Below are positions 34,160-43,680 of a DNA stretch of 64,000 bases, piece by piece; position 1 is the stretch's first letter; each line of letters starts with the position of its first letter. The position numbers were made by a program, and so were the translations under genes. This DNA comes from SHWC01 sp050173345. Lineage in GTDB: Bacteria > Pseudomonadota > Alphaproteobacteria > UBA828. The notes under the pieces were generated by a model, which was not told the DNA's origin, made no database searches, and saw only the letters and a list, made by a program, of their open reading frames with translations. The stretch spans positions 41,644 to 105,643 of the forward strand of contig JBFXKW010000010.1 in the NCBI GenBank assembly GCA_050173345.1, in the 5' to 3' direction.

Positions 34160-36958
34160 TCAGAGCCGCGGCATCAGGACATAGAGTCCGATCACGTCGG
34201 CCGGGATAATGGCTTCGACCCGGACGCCGGCGCGCGACCCCAGCGCCTGGCGTACCCGACTATGATCGGCCGCCAGCACTGTCGCCCGTTCGGCGGCAAA
34301 GGCATTCAATGCCGGCTTCAGCGCCCCAATCTGAGCGACGGCCCTGGCCAACTGAACGTTGCGGACACGCTCGGGCACATTTCCGCTTTTCGCTTCCAGC
34401 AGCGCAAGCGCCGAATCCCCTGCGAGAACCCGGCTTCCAGACGTCGTGTCGAACGCGATCGCCGCGGCTTCCTCCGCCATCGCAAATTGCGGCCCAAGCC
34501 GGCCACGGGAATCGATGCGGTGCCGAATGCGAACCAAGAGCAGCGTGACCACCGTCTCTGTGGTCTCGCATTCCCAGACGCCGCAACGTGGCAGGGTTGC
34601 CGGGTCATCCTGCTTTGCCAGGTCATCGAGTGCGTTCTCGAGGAAGGTTTCCGCGAGAATGCCCGGCAACGGGTGCGCGCGATGTATGGACAGAAACCCC
34701 GCGCGCGGCCGCGCCTCAAAGGCGATCCTGAGCGGTTTCGGAGATGCCGTCTCTTCGAGGAGGCCTTCCGCCTGAAACCGCTCCTTCAGCATATCGGGCG
34801 CAAGATGCAGAGGAGCCGCGTAGCCGCCACGGGCCTGCGGGACCAGCGCGGCGCCTAGACGCATCATCGCGCGAGACACAAAGCGCTCGGCGTCGGCAAA
34901 ACCGCCCAGAGCACTCTGGGTCGCCGCCCATTCCGCCGCGACCTCCTCGGGCTTGAGACTATGTTGGGCGAAGATGGTGCGAGCCTTCTTCTCCTTCTCC
35001 GACGCGTTCGACCAGGCGATCTCGATATTCTTCGCCTCCGGCGCGCTGGACATGTCGAGGTCGAGCGTCAGCTGGCGACGCTCGCGTGCTCGCAGCAGAA
35101 CCGCCGACATCAGGGCTTTGGTGAGACTTCCCCCTTCGTCGGGCATGGGCACCTGAACGCCGGTCTGCTTTTCGATCGCCCGCGCCTTACGCAGGATGAC
35201 GTCGAGCACAGCGCCATCGACAGGGTTGTTCTCGCCATAGATCAGGATCGTTCTGACGGTGTCGCGCTTCTGCCCAAACCGATCGACGCGCCCCTCGCGC
35301 TGTTGATGCCGCGTGGGGTTCCAGGAGAGATCGTAATGAACGACAGAGTCGAAGAAGGCTTGGAGGTTGATGCCTTCCGAGAGGCAATCGGTCGTCACCA
35401 GAATACGCTTCTCGAATTCGCCGAGAGCTTCGACCCGCGCCTCCCGCTCCTCGGACGGCAGGGAGCCGGTAACGACTTCAACCGTGTAATCCTTAAACGC
35501 CGATGTGATAGTGGCACCGATTGCTTCGGCGGTTGCAATGAAGCGGCAAAAAACAACGGGGGAGTATCCGTCTTTCAGAAGCCCCTGAAGAGCCGACTTC
35601 AGGACGGTGAATTTCGGATCCCGCATTGAATTCCCAGCAAGTGCGTCGGCCTGCGCAATCAACCCGAGGAGACGGCTATCCTCGATCGCGGCGCCAGGCT
35701 CAAGATCGTCTTCGGCCGCTTCCTCGTCATCGATCGCTCGTGCCGTTATGAGTTCGGCTTCCGCTTCATCGGCATCGAGAACGGCACGCGTTCCCAGAGC
35801 GCGCGCTGCTGCAGCCGGGCTGGAGCCAACGCAGCGCATCAGCGACAGAGTTCCCCAGAAGGCCAGCCGCTGCCTCAGTTCGCCTTCTTCGGAAGCGACA
35901 ACCTCAGCGCAATAGTCAAGAACTGCTCCATAGAAGCGTTCATAGTCGCCCGAGAGGCGGTACTTGATCTCCGTGACTTCCCGTTGCGGGAAGATGCCCG
36001 GCTCGCGCCACGCATCGATGTCGCGCCGTCGCCGCTGAATGTAGTAACCCGCCAGTCGCTCGCGCAGGACGCGATACTGATCGCCGGTCGCGTCTCGCAG
36101 GCTGGCAAACTCAGTGTCCAGCAGCCCGAGCAGGTTGTGGAAGGCGTCATCATCGCCTGAGTGTGGCGTCGCCGTCAGCAGGAGAAGATGCCGCGCCGGG
36201 TCGTCCGCGAGCTTGCGGAGCAGATTGAAGCGCCGATGGCGGGCCCGACCTCCGGACACCGAGGCATGCGCTTCGTCGACGACAACCATTTCGGGGCAGG
36301 CGCGGAGGAAGTCGTCGAGGCGTCGTTCGCTCTTGATGAAATCCAGGCTGACGACGGTGAACGGATATGCCTCGAACACGCTGATCGTATTGGGCAGATC
36401 GCGCTCCAGCCGGGCAGCCGCCGAGGCCGTTACCGGTGTCGCGGTGATCGAGAATTTGGTTTCGAGCTCGGCCGTCCACTGGTCGACGAGATGCGGCGGG
36501 CAGAGAATCGAAAAGCGGTCGATTTCGCCGCGATCGATGTACTCCCGTAGGATGAGGCCCGCCTCGATGGTCTTGCCGATGCCGACGTCGTCGGCAATCA
36601 GCAGCCGGGCGGTCTCCTGTCGCAGCGCCATCATGAGCGGCGCCAGCTGATAGGCGCGTGGCTCGAAGTTGATCCTGCCCGCACCGCGAAACGGCCCTGC
36701 ACCCCGTCGCAACGACAGCCTCAGAGCATCCCGCAGCAACTGGGCAGCCTCTCGGCCTCCCGGACGATCCCCAATCGGCGGATCGAAAGCCGCGTAGGTG
36801 ACTGGCTCCGCCTCGAGTTCCGGGATGACCGTTTCAGCTTCCTGCTCGGAGCCGGTAAGCGGGCGCAGCCGAAGAGCATCGCCCACGCCAAGTACGATCC
36901 ACTCCCGCCCCCGCGCATGAACCAACTCGCCCGGCGAAAATGTTTCAGTCGTGCTCAT
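34160..36958 (-). CDS. SNF2-type helicase (DrmD-like)
   Basis: This is a 932-residue superfamily 2 translocase. Motif I is DDVGIGKTIEAG (about 125), motif II VVDEAHAS (about 227), motif III LLLTATPHSG (about 262). The C-terminal RecA lobe has TTDCLSEGINLQ and motif VI EGRVDRFGQ (about 556). The 100-residue N-terminus (SPGELVHARGREWIVLGVG) and 300-residue C-terminus match the layout of DISARM class 1 DrmD and of Swi2/Snf2 proteins next to BREX/DISARM methylases. It overlaps the upstream helicase by 4 bp (ATGA). Confidence 0.88.
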   Translation of the reverse strand: MSTTETFSPGELVHARGREWIVLGVGDALRLRPLTGSEQEAETVIPELEAEPVTYAAFDPPIGDRPGGREAAQLLRDALRLSLRRGAGPFRGAGRINFEPRAYQLAPLMMALRQETARLLIADDVGIGKTIEAGLILREYIDRGEIDRFSILCPPHLVDQWTAELETKFSITATPVTASAAARLERDLPNTISVFEAYPFTVVSLDFIKSERRLDDFLRACPEMVVVDEAHASVSGGRARHRRFNLLRKLADDPARHLLLLTATPHSGDDDAFHNLLGLLDTEFASLRDATGDQYRVLRERLAGYYIQRRRRDIDAWREPGIFPQREVTEIKYRLSGDYERFYGAVLDYCAEVVASEEGELRQRLAFWGTLSLMRCVGSSPAAAARALGTRAVLDADEAEAELITARAIDDEEAAEDDLEPGAAIEDSRLLGLIAQADALAGNSMRDPKFTVLKSALQGLLKDGYSPVVFCRFIATAEAIGATITSAFKDYTVEVVTGSLPSEEREARVEALGEFEKRILVTTDCLSEGINLQAFFDSVVHYDLSWNPTRHQQREGRVDRFGQKRDTVRTILIYGENNPVDGAVLDVILRKARAIEKQTGVQVPMPDEGGSLTKALMSAVLLRARERRQLTLDLDMSSAPEAKNIEIAWSNASEKEKKARTIFAQHSLKPEEVAAEWAATQSALGGFADAERFVSRAMMRLGAALVPQARGGYAAPLHLAPDMLKERFQAEGLLEETASPKPLRIAFEARPRAGFLSIHRAHPLPGILAETFLENALDDLAKQDDPATLPRCGVWECETTETVVTLLLVRIRHRIDSRGRLGPQFAMAEEAAAIAFDTTSGSRVLAGDSALALLEAKSGNVPERVRNVQLARAVAQIGALKPALNAFAAERATVLAADHSRVRQALGSRAGVRVEAIIPADVIGLYVLMPRL

Positions 36959-39900
36959 GTGGACTTACCCCCGAGCACGACAGCCAGGTTCGCTAAGGCC
37001 TGACTTCGGGCGCTCCTTTCCGACGGAAGCAGGACGAGCTCGATGCCCTTTGCAGCAAGTTTGTCGCCGAGCTTCGGCGGAGCGGACTCTTGCTCGGCCG
37101 CTGCCATCCTGGCCGAACGCCAAATCAGACCGACACGACACCCGTCGATCTCGATCGGCTCTGGGTCCGGTGGAGGACAGTCCCCCAGGTCCGCATGTGG
37201 TTCGGTATCGTCCTGCGGATCATGCGTATCGGCAAATGCCAGTCTGAGCAGGAATCGTATGGCAAGCTCCTGCCGACGATCGATCTGTTCGTGATCCGGC
37301 TGATTGAAATAGGAAAGTAGGCATCGATAACAGCCGGCCACACAGCGTGCATCGGGAACGCTCGCAAGCGCCGATGGGCCGTTGATGGCGGCATCTTCAA
37401 TACTGGCGGGATCATAGTGCATGATCTCGAGCGCCTTGCGGGCGATGGTCCGAAATGCTGATTTTTCCTCAGTGAGGCGTGACAAGGCGCCTGCGCCGCC
37501 TTCCGCAGCTTCATAAAACAACAGGGCACGGCGGTCCTTGCGAGAGGGTGTTGGCTCGACCAGGATTTCGCCTTCTTCCAGCTGGTAGACCGCCTCGACG
37601 CCCCTCGCGAGCGCATGCTGGATCGTCGCGACAATAGATTCGGTGTTGTCGTCAGCTGCAGCCAACCACTTTGAGGGAAAGCGAATGAGCAGCGCGTTCT
37701 TGCGGTCCTCGACAACCGGTGTGATGCGTTGCCGCAATTTGGTCGGCGAGGGTTCATCCTCGTCTTGCGAGCGGCTTGCGCTGGTCCAGTAGCCACTCTT
37801 GGGATCGATCCAGAACCCGATGTCGCTCTCGTCCTTGCGTCGCCGGAGTCCCTTGTTGATGCGCCGAACCAAGGCCGCCGGTGCAAAGTCGGCCGACAGA
37901 ATCTCTCCTGTCGCGTCCGCAAGCACTCTCGACGTGACACCGCTCCCACCACGGAACGAAAATGTGGTCTGCAGATCGTAACCCTGCCGGCGCCGTTCCT
38001 CGTCGTTGGCCGTAATGCGCTCTACCTGCCTGGTGCCGACGTTTTCGATGCGATGGAGCTCGCGAGTAATGTTCGCGCCGCTCAGCGCATGTCCGCAGAC
38101 GTGACACTCCTCGGGTGGTTCTCCGTCATGACCAGCGCCGCACATGGGGCAGATGGCCGTACTGAAGGTTGGTAGATTTCCATCCTGTCCGCCCCCAGCT
38201 TCCTTGAGCAGGGCACGGTCGACGCGATAGGCACGACCTTCGTGGTAGACGAGGCTCCCTGGACCGAACTCTGAAATGGCCAGGAACCGTGCCCGCTGGA
38301 TATAGCGTTGGCCTTTGCCTCCCTGACCACCCGGCACGAATGCCATCAACGGAAGCCGGGGGAAGTTGTAGCCAGGAAGGAAGCCTTCCGTGGCCAGGTA
38401 GCGATACACATAGAAGTCGGAGCCTTGGCCCTCGGCGCCGCGCAGCAACAGCTTGATCTGAATGTTGCCGGCCGCCTGCCGTGTCTCCGCCGCACGGCGT
38501 TCCTGCGGCGAGATCGAGTAATCCTTTAGCGTACGGGCAGCGTCTTCCACTTGCCGTTCGGCGGCTGCCAAAAGGTCCCGCCAGCGGTTGAAAGCGTCCG
38601 CAAACCGCTTGGGCGCCGCTGCAACGACGCTGCGGGCATGGGGAGCGGGGCCGCCAAACCATGCGGGTGACGTATCGCCGTAATCGCGTGACAGTGCCGA
38701 AAGGACGACCGATAAACGCTCTTCACCGGCCTTCCGCGCGTCCTCTGACGTCACGCGCTCCCAGTGATGCGGGAGAAGGGGTTTGCCTGAAACGGCCATG
38801 TCCAGGTTCTCGGAAATCGAGGCGGACAAAGCCGCACCACTGGCCGCGAGCCACTCGGCATGGAGATGGCTCTCGACGAGGTCCGGGTTCGCGAGGTCAA
38901 TCGAGGGCGGGATGACGATGCCGTCGACCATCGCATTTGGTCGCTGAAAGAAATACTGGTCGTGCGGGCTTTGGGCTGCGCAGTAGGTCACTATCAGTGC
39001 CGCCTGACCGCTGCGGCCGGCACGCCCGCCGCGCTGGGCGTAGTTGGCCGGTGTTGGAGGTACGTTACGCAGGTAGACGACGTTCATCGACGAGATGTCG
39101 ACGCCTAACTCCATTGTGGGGGAGCAGAAGAGCGTTGGCAGGAAGCGGCTATCCTCCCGTAGCTCTTTCAGCCTTTCCGCCTTTTCGGTAAGGGCGGTTT
39201 GATCATCCAACCCGAAGCGGAAACGTGCCTCTCTCAGCTCTCGTAGGTCGCCCTCGACCTGAGCAGTATGCTCCCGTCCCTCAAACCCAAAGAGAGCTGC
39301 ACCGCCGTCGACGAGTAAGCTGGAAATGCCGCGATACAGTTCCTGGAAAAATCTGTTGTCACGCTCAGGCTCCGCATTGCCTCTTGCGAGGCCGAACGCG
39401 ATTGAAGACGAAACGAGTCGCCATCCGTCTCCGCCGATCGGGGATGCAACCTGAGTCGCCAGCCCATAACGATTCGCCGCGTGCAAGAGCCCTTCAACAA
39501 TTTCAGTGATCTGTTTACCCGTAGGGCGCTTTCCCGCAAAAGTCATTGCCTTCAGAACACGGCCGATCGTACTTGTCGGGCTGCCGCGAAGAATCAGCTC
39601 TTCGTCCTTTGGAAATATTTCACGCCGCGTCGGCGGTCGCGGCATGAATACCGGTGCCGCAAGAAAGCGTTCTTCATCCAATATCCATGGCGCTTTAATC
39701 AGGCTCCGCATCCGCCCGGCAAGACTCTCGATCTTCAGCCGATCCAGGGCGTCGCATTCGACGGCCAGACCCTTTCGCATAAAATCGAGCAATGCGCGCA
39801 GAGCCGACGCCCGCTCATCGGCGGAGGCGGTTTGCAGTATTGGTGTTGCCTCAAATTCGGAATCATCGCGTGCCAGATCCTCAAGCGAGAGGTAGCGCGC

Positions 39901-42180
39901 CTCAATCAGGCCGAGTTGTTCGAGATTGGGGTTCGTGTAACGCCAGCCGCGACGTTGATCGATCCAGAATCTATGTGTGAGGGCTTCACGCATGGTGCGC
40001 TCGGCGCCCAGCAAGTTGGCGCCCTTCAGATCCGGCTCGACCAGCCATTCCGACCGCCGGGACAGGTTAGAGGCGACGAACCCAAGCATGCGCTGAATCG
40101 CCTGCCCAATTTGGTCTTCGTGCAGCCCCTCATCTCCGGCTTCGGCCAGCGCCGCCAGGATCGCACCACGCAAGAGCGTAACGAAAATGAAGTCGTTGAA
40201 ATGGCCCGCCTGCAAGGCGGCATCTTGCCGGTTGTCAGTAAATGCGAGCAGCTTCCGCGTGGTTTCAGGAATGGCTGCGTCGGGATTGTTCAGCCAGCGC
40301 AGAATGGCGGCAATGATTATCGTCGTGGCCGAGCTTCGCCCCTCTGCGCTCAACGCTGCGAGGCGGTTGATGTCGCGCGTTGAATCGCTGTGGTGCTCAC
40401 CGCATGCGGGGCAGAATTTGAAGCGCCCGGGCATAAACCAAGCGCGGCGCCCACCAGAGCCAATCGAGCCGTCAGGCAGAACGGAGAACAGCTCGGCTCT
40501 GGTCTTTCGATAGGTTGCTTTCAGCCGGAGATCGCCGGACTTCGTCTCTTCAAGCCAGAGGTCAGGGTAATCTTCATCCCTGCCCTGGAAAGCGAACTCT
40601 CCATCCACCGGTTCGGGCATAAGAAAGCCCCAACGGCCGGCGACGCCATCCGGATCTTCGTCCTCGGTGACCGGGACATCGTCGATCTCTCGCTTCTCAA
40701 ACAGGCTGGATCCGATCTCATCCACAAGAGTGACCGGGTGATGCTCCTGTCCGCATCGCCGGCAGAAATGCGTAGCGTAGAGGCGTTTTTCGGCATGATC
40801 AGGATCAAATATCTGCCCGTCAAAAATGACTGTCCTGGATCCGGCAGCATCGAGAGTGGAGTACAGACGTCCAGCGCCGGATATGAACTGATGGAGCTTG
40901 AATGCGAACAGAGGCGAGTCATCGCCATCTGCGTATCCACGATCCCTTTCAGGCAAGCTGAACGCCAACAGGGCGTTTTTCAGTGCTCTTTCGCAGACGT
41001 CCAAACCTTGCGCTGAATCCTGCGACAAGACTCTCGCTGCGTCTCTGAGAGACCGAGGGCTTGCCCGCAGAGGCTTGCGATTAACCTCTTTCAGTCCAAG
41101 ACGTGTTTCGACCCAGATCGCTAAAGCATCTTGAGCGATCTCAGCATTGGACTTCCCGTGATAAAAAGAACCGTCCGACGCACGGACGACCGTCGGCCCG
41201 AGGTCTTGGAGTCCGTCGTCCGCTGATCGGTTGGGGTCGGTCGCGCGCCGCAAGGTCTCGGTGACGATCGCGTCACGAGATATTGTCGTGCCGAAAAGGC
41301 GTGACGCTACGCCGGCGACAATCTGATTACGATCTTCTTCCACGCCTTCGCTTGCCATCGTAGCAGAGGTTCCAATGCAAATCGGCGGATGATCGGGATC
41401 GCCGACCCGTGCTCGCAGGCGACGCATCAGCATTGCGACATCGGCGCCCTGGCGGCCTCGATAGGTGTGCAATTCGTCCAAGACGACGAACTTCAGGCCG
41501 CGGCAGTTTTCTATGACGGCCTTGTCGAGCTCAGACTGGCGGGTCATGAGGAGCTCGAGCATCATGAAATTGGTGAGCAGGATATCTGGCGGGTTGTCCT
41601 TTATCCGCTCCCGCTCTTCGGAGCTTTCTTGCCCTGTATAGCGCGCAAAGGTGACCGGCACGGGATGGTTCTGACCAACGAGGAATTTTTTCAGCTCTTC
41701 AAGCTGGCTGTTGGCGAGCGCATTCATTGGATAGACCACCACGGCGCGGGTGCGTGCGGTCTCTCCCAATCGCTTCGCCTTCACTACGGCGTCCACGATT
41801 GGAATAAAGAAGCAAAGGGACTTTCCAGATCCGGTGCCCGTCGTGACCACGAAGCTCTTCCCGTCAAGCGCTAGGCCAATCGCCTGCTCTTGATGGCGGC
41901 GCAGCTTGAGGCTCGTGTCGGTATCAGCAGGACCGGGTCGTGGATCTCGAAAAATCTGCGCGCAGTCGGCAATCAATCCCTTGGGACCGACGAGAGCCTG
42001 GATCGAGCCACCACCTTCGTAATGCGGGTTCAACTGAATGAGCGGCTCTGGCCAGAATCGTCGGCCCGCGTAAAGTTCGTCGACCTTGTTCTGGATCTCA
42101 CTCGCGCGGATACGGGTGAAGGAACGCGCGAAAGCGGTGTATTGCGCCAGGAGATGGTCGTCCAGGGAAAATACGTCCAT
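36955..42180 (-). CDS. giant DEAD/DEAH helicase with C-terminal DUF1998
   Basis: This is a 1741-residue helicase. RecA1 has TTGTGSGKS (about 115) and DELHTYRGRQGAD (about 232). Two small Cys/His clusters lie at about 475 (CRRCGQEHH) and 592 (CPACGEHH). RecA2 has motif VI QRGGRAGRSGQ (about 1052). A third zinc cluster, CPMCGAGH ... CHVCGH, sits at about 1355. DUF1998 has FYEAAEGGAGA and CVAGCYRCLLSYFNQPDH (about 1613). DUF1998 helicases include DISARM DrmB, Druantia DruE and MrfA. The fused helicase-DUF1998 form at this length is closest to DruE, while its neighbours look like DISARM. TAATG joins it to the WYL gene. Confidence 0.88.
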   Translation of the reverse strand: MDVFSLDDHLLAQYTAFARSFTRIRASEIQNKVDELYAGRRFWPEPLIQLNPHYEGGGSIQALVGPKGLIADCAQIFRDPRPGPADTDTSLKLRRHQEQAIGLALDGKSFVVTTGTGSGKSLCFFIPIVDAVVKAKRLGETARTRAVVVYPMNALANSQLEELKKFLVGQNHPVPVTFARYTGQESSEERERIKDNPPDILLTNFMMLELLMTRQSELDKAVIENCRGLKFVVLDELHTYRGRQGADVAMLMRRLRARVGDPDHPPICIGTSATMASEGVEEDRNQIVAGVASRLFGTTISRDAIVTETLRRATDPNRSADDGLQDLGPTVVRASDGSFYHGKSNAEIAQDALAIWVETRLGLKEVNRKPLRASPRSLRDAARVLSQDSAQGLDVCERALKNALLAFSLPERDRGYADGDDSPLFAFKLHQFISGAGRLYSTLDAAGSRTVIFDGQIFDPDHAEKRLYATHFCRRCGQEHHPVTLVDEIGSSLFEKREIDDVPVTEDEDPDGVAGRWGFLMPEPVDGEFAFQGRDEDYPDLWLEETKSGDLRLKATYRKTRAELFSVLPDGSIGSGGRRAWFMPGRFKFCPACGEHHSDSTRDINRLAALSAEGRSSATTIIIAAILRWLNNPDAAIPETTRKLLAFTDNRQDAALQAGHFNDFIFVTLLRGAILAALAEAGDEGLHEDQIGQAIQRMLGFVASNLSRRSEWLVEPDLKGANLLGAERTMREALTHRFWIDQRRGWRYTNPNLEQLGLIEARYLSLEDLARDDSEFEATPILQTASADERASALRALLDFMRKGLAVECDALDRLKIESLAGRMRSLIKAPWILDEERFLAAPVFMPRPPTRREIFPKDEELILRGSPTSTIGRVLKAMTFAGKRPTGKQITEIVEGLLHAANRYGLATQVASPIGGDGWRLVSSSIAFGLARGNAEPERDNRFFQELYRGISSLLVDGGAALFGFEGREHTAQVEGDLRELREARFRFGLDDQTALTEKAERLKELREDSRFLPTLFCSPTMELGVDISSMNVVYLRNVPPTPANYAQRGGRAGRSGQAALIVTYCAAQSPHDQYFFQRPNAMVDGIVIPPSIDLANPDLVESHLHAEWLAASGAALSASISENLDMAVSGKPLLPHHWERVTSEDARKAGEERLSVVLSALSRDYGDTSPAWFGGPAPHARSVVAAAPKRFADAFNRWRDLLAAAERQVEDAARTLKDYSISPQERRAAETRQAAGNIQIKLLLRGAEGQGSDFYVYRYLATEGFLPGYNFPRLPLMAFVPGGQGGKGQRYIQRARFLAISEFGPGSLVYHEGRAYRVDRALLKEAGGGQDGNLPTFSTAICPMCGAGHDGEPPEECHVCGHALSGANITRELHRIENVGTRQVERITANDEERRRQGYDLQTTFSFRGGSGVTSRVLADATGEILSADFAPAALVRRINKGLRRRKDESDIGFWIDPKSGYWTSASRSQDEDEPSPTKLRQRITPVVEDRKNALLIRFPSKWLAAADDNTESIVATIQHALARGVEAVYQLEEGEILVEPTPSRKDRRALLFYEAAEGGAGALSRLTEEKSAFRTIARKALEIMHYDPASIEDAAINGPSALASVPDARCVAGCYRCLLSYFNQPDHEQIDRRQELAIRFLLRLAFADTHDPQDDTEPHADLGDCPPPDPEPIEIDGCRVGLIWRSARMAAAEQESAPPKLGDKLAAKGIELVLLPSERSARSQALANLAVVLGGKST

Positions 42181-43064
42181 TAGACCCGAACCCCGTCGCG
42201 TTGCCCCGCCAACACGGCCTGGACTGCCTCTCTATTTAACAAGACGATCTGCTGATCGTGTGGCTGACGTGCCGCTGGATCCGTATCCAGACCAAGCCGC
42301 TTGAGAGCGTAGTATAGGAACGCGCGCCGCACATTGATCTTCGCTTTGCCGCCGCGCATGTCGTAATCGAGCCCAACCACTTTCTGCTGGGTTTCCGATA
42401 GCTCCGGATGTGGTCCGATCACGAGAACAACTTGCTCATGCCAGTCGCTGTCTGTTGCTGGTTCAACTTCCGCCGGCCGTGTCCTTCGAACCTCGATTAT
42501 GCGAGCCAGGAGGAAGTCTTTGAATGTTCGATCGGTCTCACAGAAGGCGCGGGTATGCCAGCGGAAGCCGTCATGCCCGAGGGCGTGCGGTGCGATCCAG
42601 CGCCATCTTGGCTCGGGCCGCGAGAGTGATTGGTATTTGATCTCGATCGCCTCGTTCCGGCGGATGGCGGCAACCACCGAACGGAGAATGACCGGATCGA
42701 TCGAGCGCACCGGCGTCGGCGCGGCGTCGAATGAGGGGAAGTGCCCGATCCAGGTTTCGCCCGCCTCGACGATACCGTCGCCGACCGATCTGAGCTGGTT
42801 GAGATACTGGCTCGGTCCGGGCTCCCGGAACTGGGCCTTGAACTCGGGCGTGCGGACATAGGCCTTGCCGCTCTTGTCGTAGGCCATGTTGCCCGGAGCC
42901 AGCGCGAGATAGCGGTTGAGGTCAGTCGTAGCCTGCGCGATCGAGACCTTGAACGTATCCATCAGATCTCTGCGGTTCACATGCCCCTCCCAGAACAGCC
43001 GGAACTCGATGAACTCGAGGCGGCGTTCCATGCCCCACCGCAGCTCTTCCCGCGCTTCAGCCAC
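42180..43064 (-). CDS. WYL-domain transcriptional regulator (BrxR/CapW-like)
   Basis: This 294-residue protein begins with a winged HTH (about 15-65, FRLFWEGHVNRRDLMDTFKVS, then ATTDLNRYLALAPGNMAYDKSGKAY). The WYL-like core covers about 140-200 (IEIKYQSLSRPE and RWIAPHALGHDGFRWHTRAFC). A C-terminal WCX-type domain follows. This is the layout of BrxR and CapW, repressors of BREX and CBASS loci that bind inverted repeats at their own promoter. It is the first gene of the operon, and a matching inverted repeat lies 18 bp upstream. A damage or phage signal may relieve repression (inference from the family). Confidence 0.86.
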   Translation of the reverse strand: MAEAREELRWGMERRLEFIEFRLFWEGHVNRRDLMDTFKVSIAQATTDLNRYLALAPGNMAYDKSGKAYVRTPEFKAQFREPGPSQYLNQLRSVGDGIVEAGETWIGHFPSFDAAPTPVRSIDPVILRSVVAAIRRNEAIEIKYQSLSRPEPRWRWIAPHALGHDGFRWHTRAFCETDRTFKDFLLARIIEVRRTRPAEVEPATDSDWHEQVVLVIGPHPELSETQQKVVGLDYDMRGGKAKINVRRAFLYYALKRLGLDTDPAARQPHDQQIVLLNREAVQAVLAGQRDGVRV

Positions 43065-43081
43065 CCGGCGCTCCCGACTCG

Positions 43082-43127
43082 AACATGCGGCGGTTTACTA
43101 TGCCCAAATAGTTACTTGCCGCATGTT
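43082..43127 (-). promoter_or_regulatory. probable operator/promoter of the defence operon
   Basis: AACATGCGGC (43082-43091) and GCCGCATGTT (43118-43127) are a perfect 10-bp inverted repeat with a 26-bp AT-rich spacer, ending 18 bp before the WYL start. A smaller ACTAT/ATAGT pair sits inside the spacer. It is well placed as an autorepression site for the WYL protein. The rest of the gap to 43316 (about 190 bp) has no gene. Confidence 0.65.
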
Positions 43128-43316
43128 GAGACGATAGCCGAGCGAGACCGTTGACTCAACCGCAAAGGCGCCTCGCCGAACCGAGGTCGATGCACTATGG
43201 GGTTTGAATACTTGCCGAGGGCCTCGGCAATCGACCATGTACCGGCAGACCACGGCGCAACGTGGCAGGAATCTGGCCTCGACGCGTCACTTAGGATGCC
43301 AAGACCGCCTGCCGTC

Positions 43317-43616
43317 TTAATGCGGTCCGCCGTATTTCGGGCTCGACGTGCCACGGACATCAAGGAGTAGTTGGCGATACGCGCTTTCCGTCATCCATTT
43401 GGCCCGCTTCAGATGCGCCTCCCAGCAGCGCCGTGTCCGGTCGGGCTCGGCCGCCGGATTGCGGTGCAGGACGACCCGAGCCACCTCTCGCCAGTCGGCA
43501 CCCTCGTCGTCTGCATCCAGCAGCCGGAGGTAGGTGACGAAGTGCTGCTCGTCGTAGGGGGTGACGCTGTCTGACCAAGGCACGTCGTCGGCAACGTCGG
43601 GGTCAAGCTCGGTCAT
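43317..43616 (-). CDS. DUF2285-like DNA-binding protein of mobile elements
   Basis: This 99-residue protein, with ATG at 43616 behind an AGGAAGG ribosome site, has the core YDEQHFVTYLRLLDADDEGA, then WREVARVVL, and ends KRAKWMTESAYRQLL. That helix pattern matches DUF2285 proteins found in alphaproteobacterial integrative elements, probably HTH-like DNA binding. A longer frame to 43790 is open but covers the divergent promoter region. It is divergent from the XRE gene. Confidence 0.7.
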   Translation of the reverse strand: MTELDPDVADDVPWSDSVTPYDEQHFVTYLRLLDADDEGADWREVARVVLHRNPAAEPDRTRRCWEAHLKRAKWMTESAYRQLLLDVRGTSSPKYGGPH

Positions 43617-43680
43617 AGTCCGGCCTTCCTGAAGCCGTCCGTCTCCGCTGCGTGCAGACGGAGGCGCCACCGTCGAAGAA

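Larger units (their letters stand above)
26573..43127 (-). other. six-gene anti-phage defence-like operon with operator
   Basis: WYL regulator, giant DUF1998 helicase, SNF2 helicase, Eco57I-type methylase, Rad50-like ATPase and HNH nuclease are all on the minus strand. Junctions are TAATG, ATGA, a 9-bp gap, a 17-bp overlap and a 13-bp overlap, so a single transcript is very likely. GC content looks lower than the flanking core. The gene set resembles DISARM class 1 (SNF2 + methylase + DUF1998) but lacks a PLD protein (DrmC) and adds an ATPase/HNH pair. Defence function is inferred from composition. Confidence 0.75.

Noticed and set aside
26573..43064. Calling the operon simply DISARM class 1
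   Set aside because: No DrmC PLD gene, the helicase and DUF1998 are fused, and two extra genes (ATPase, HNH) are present.
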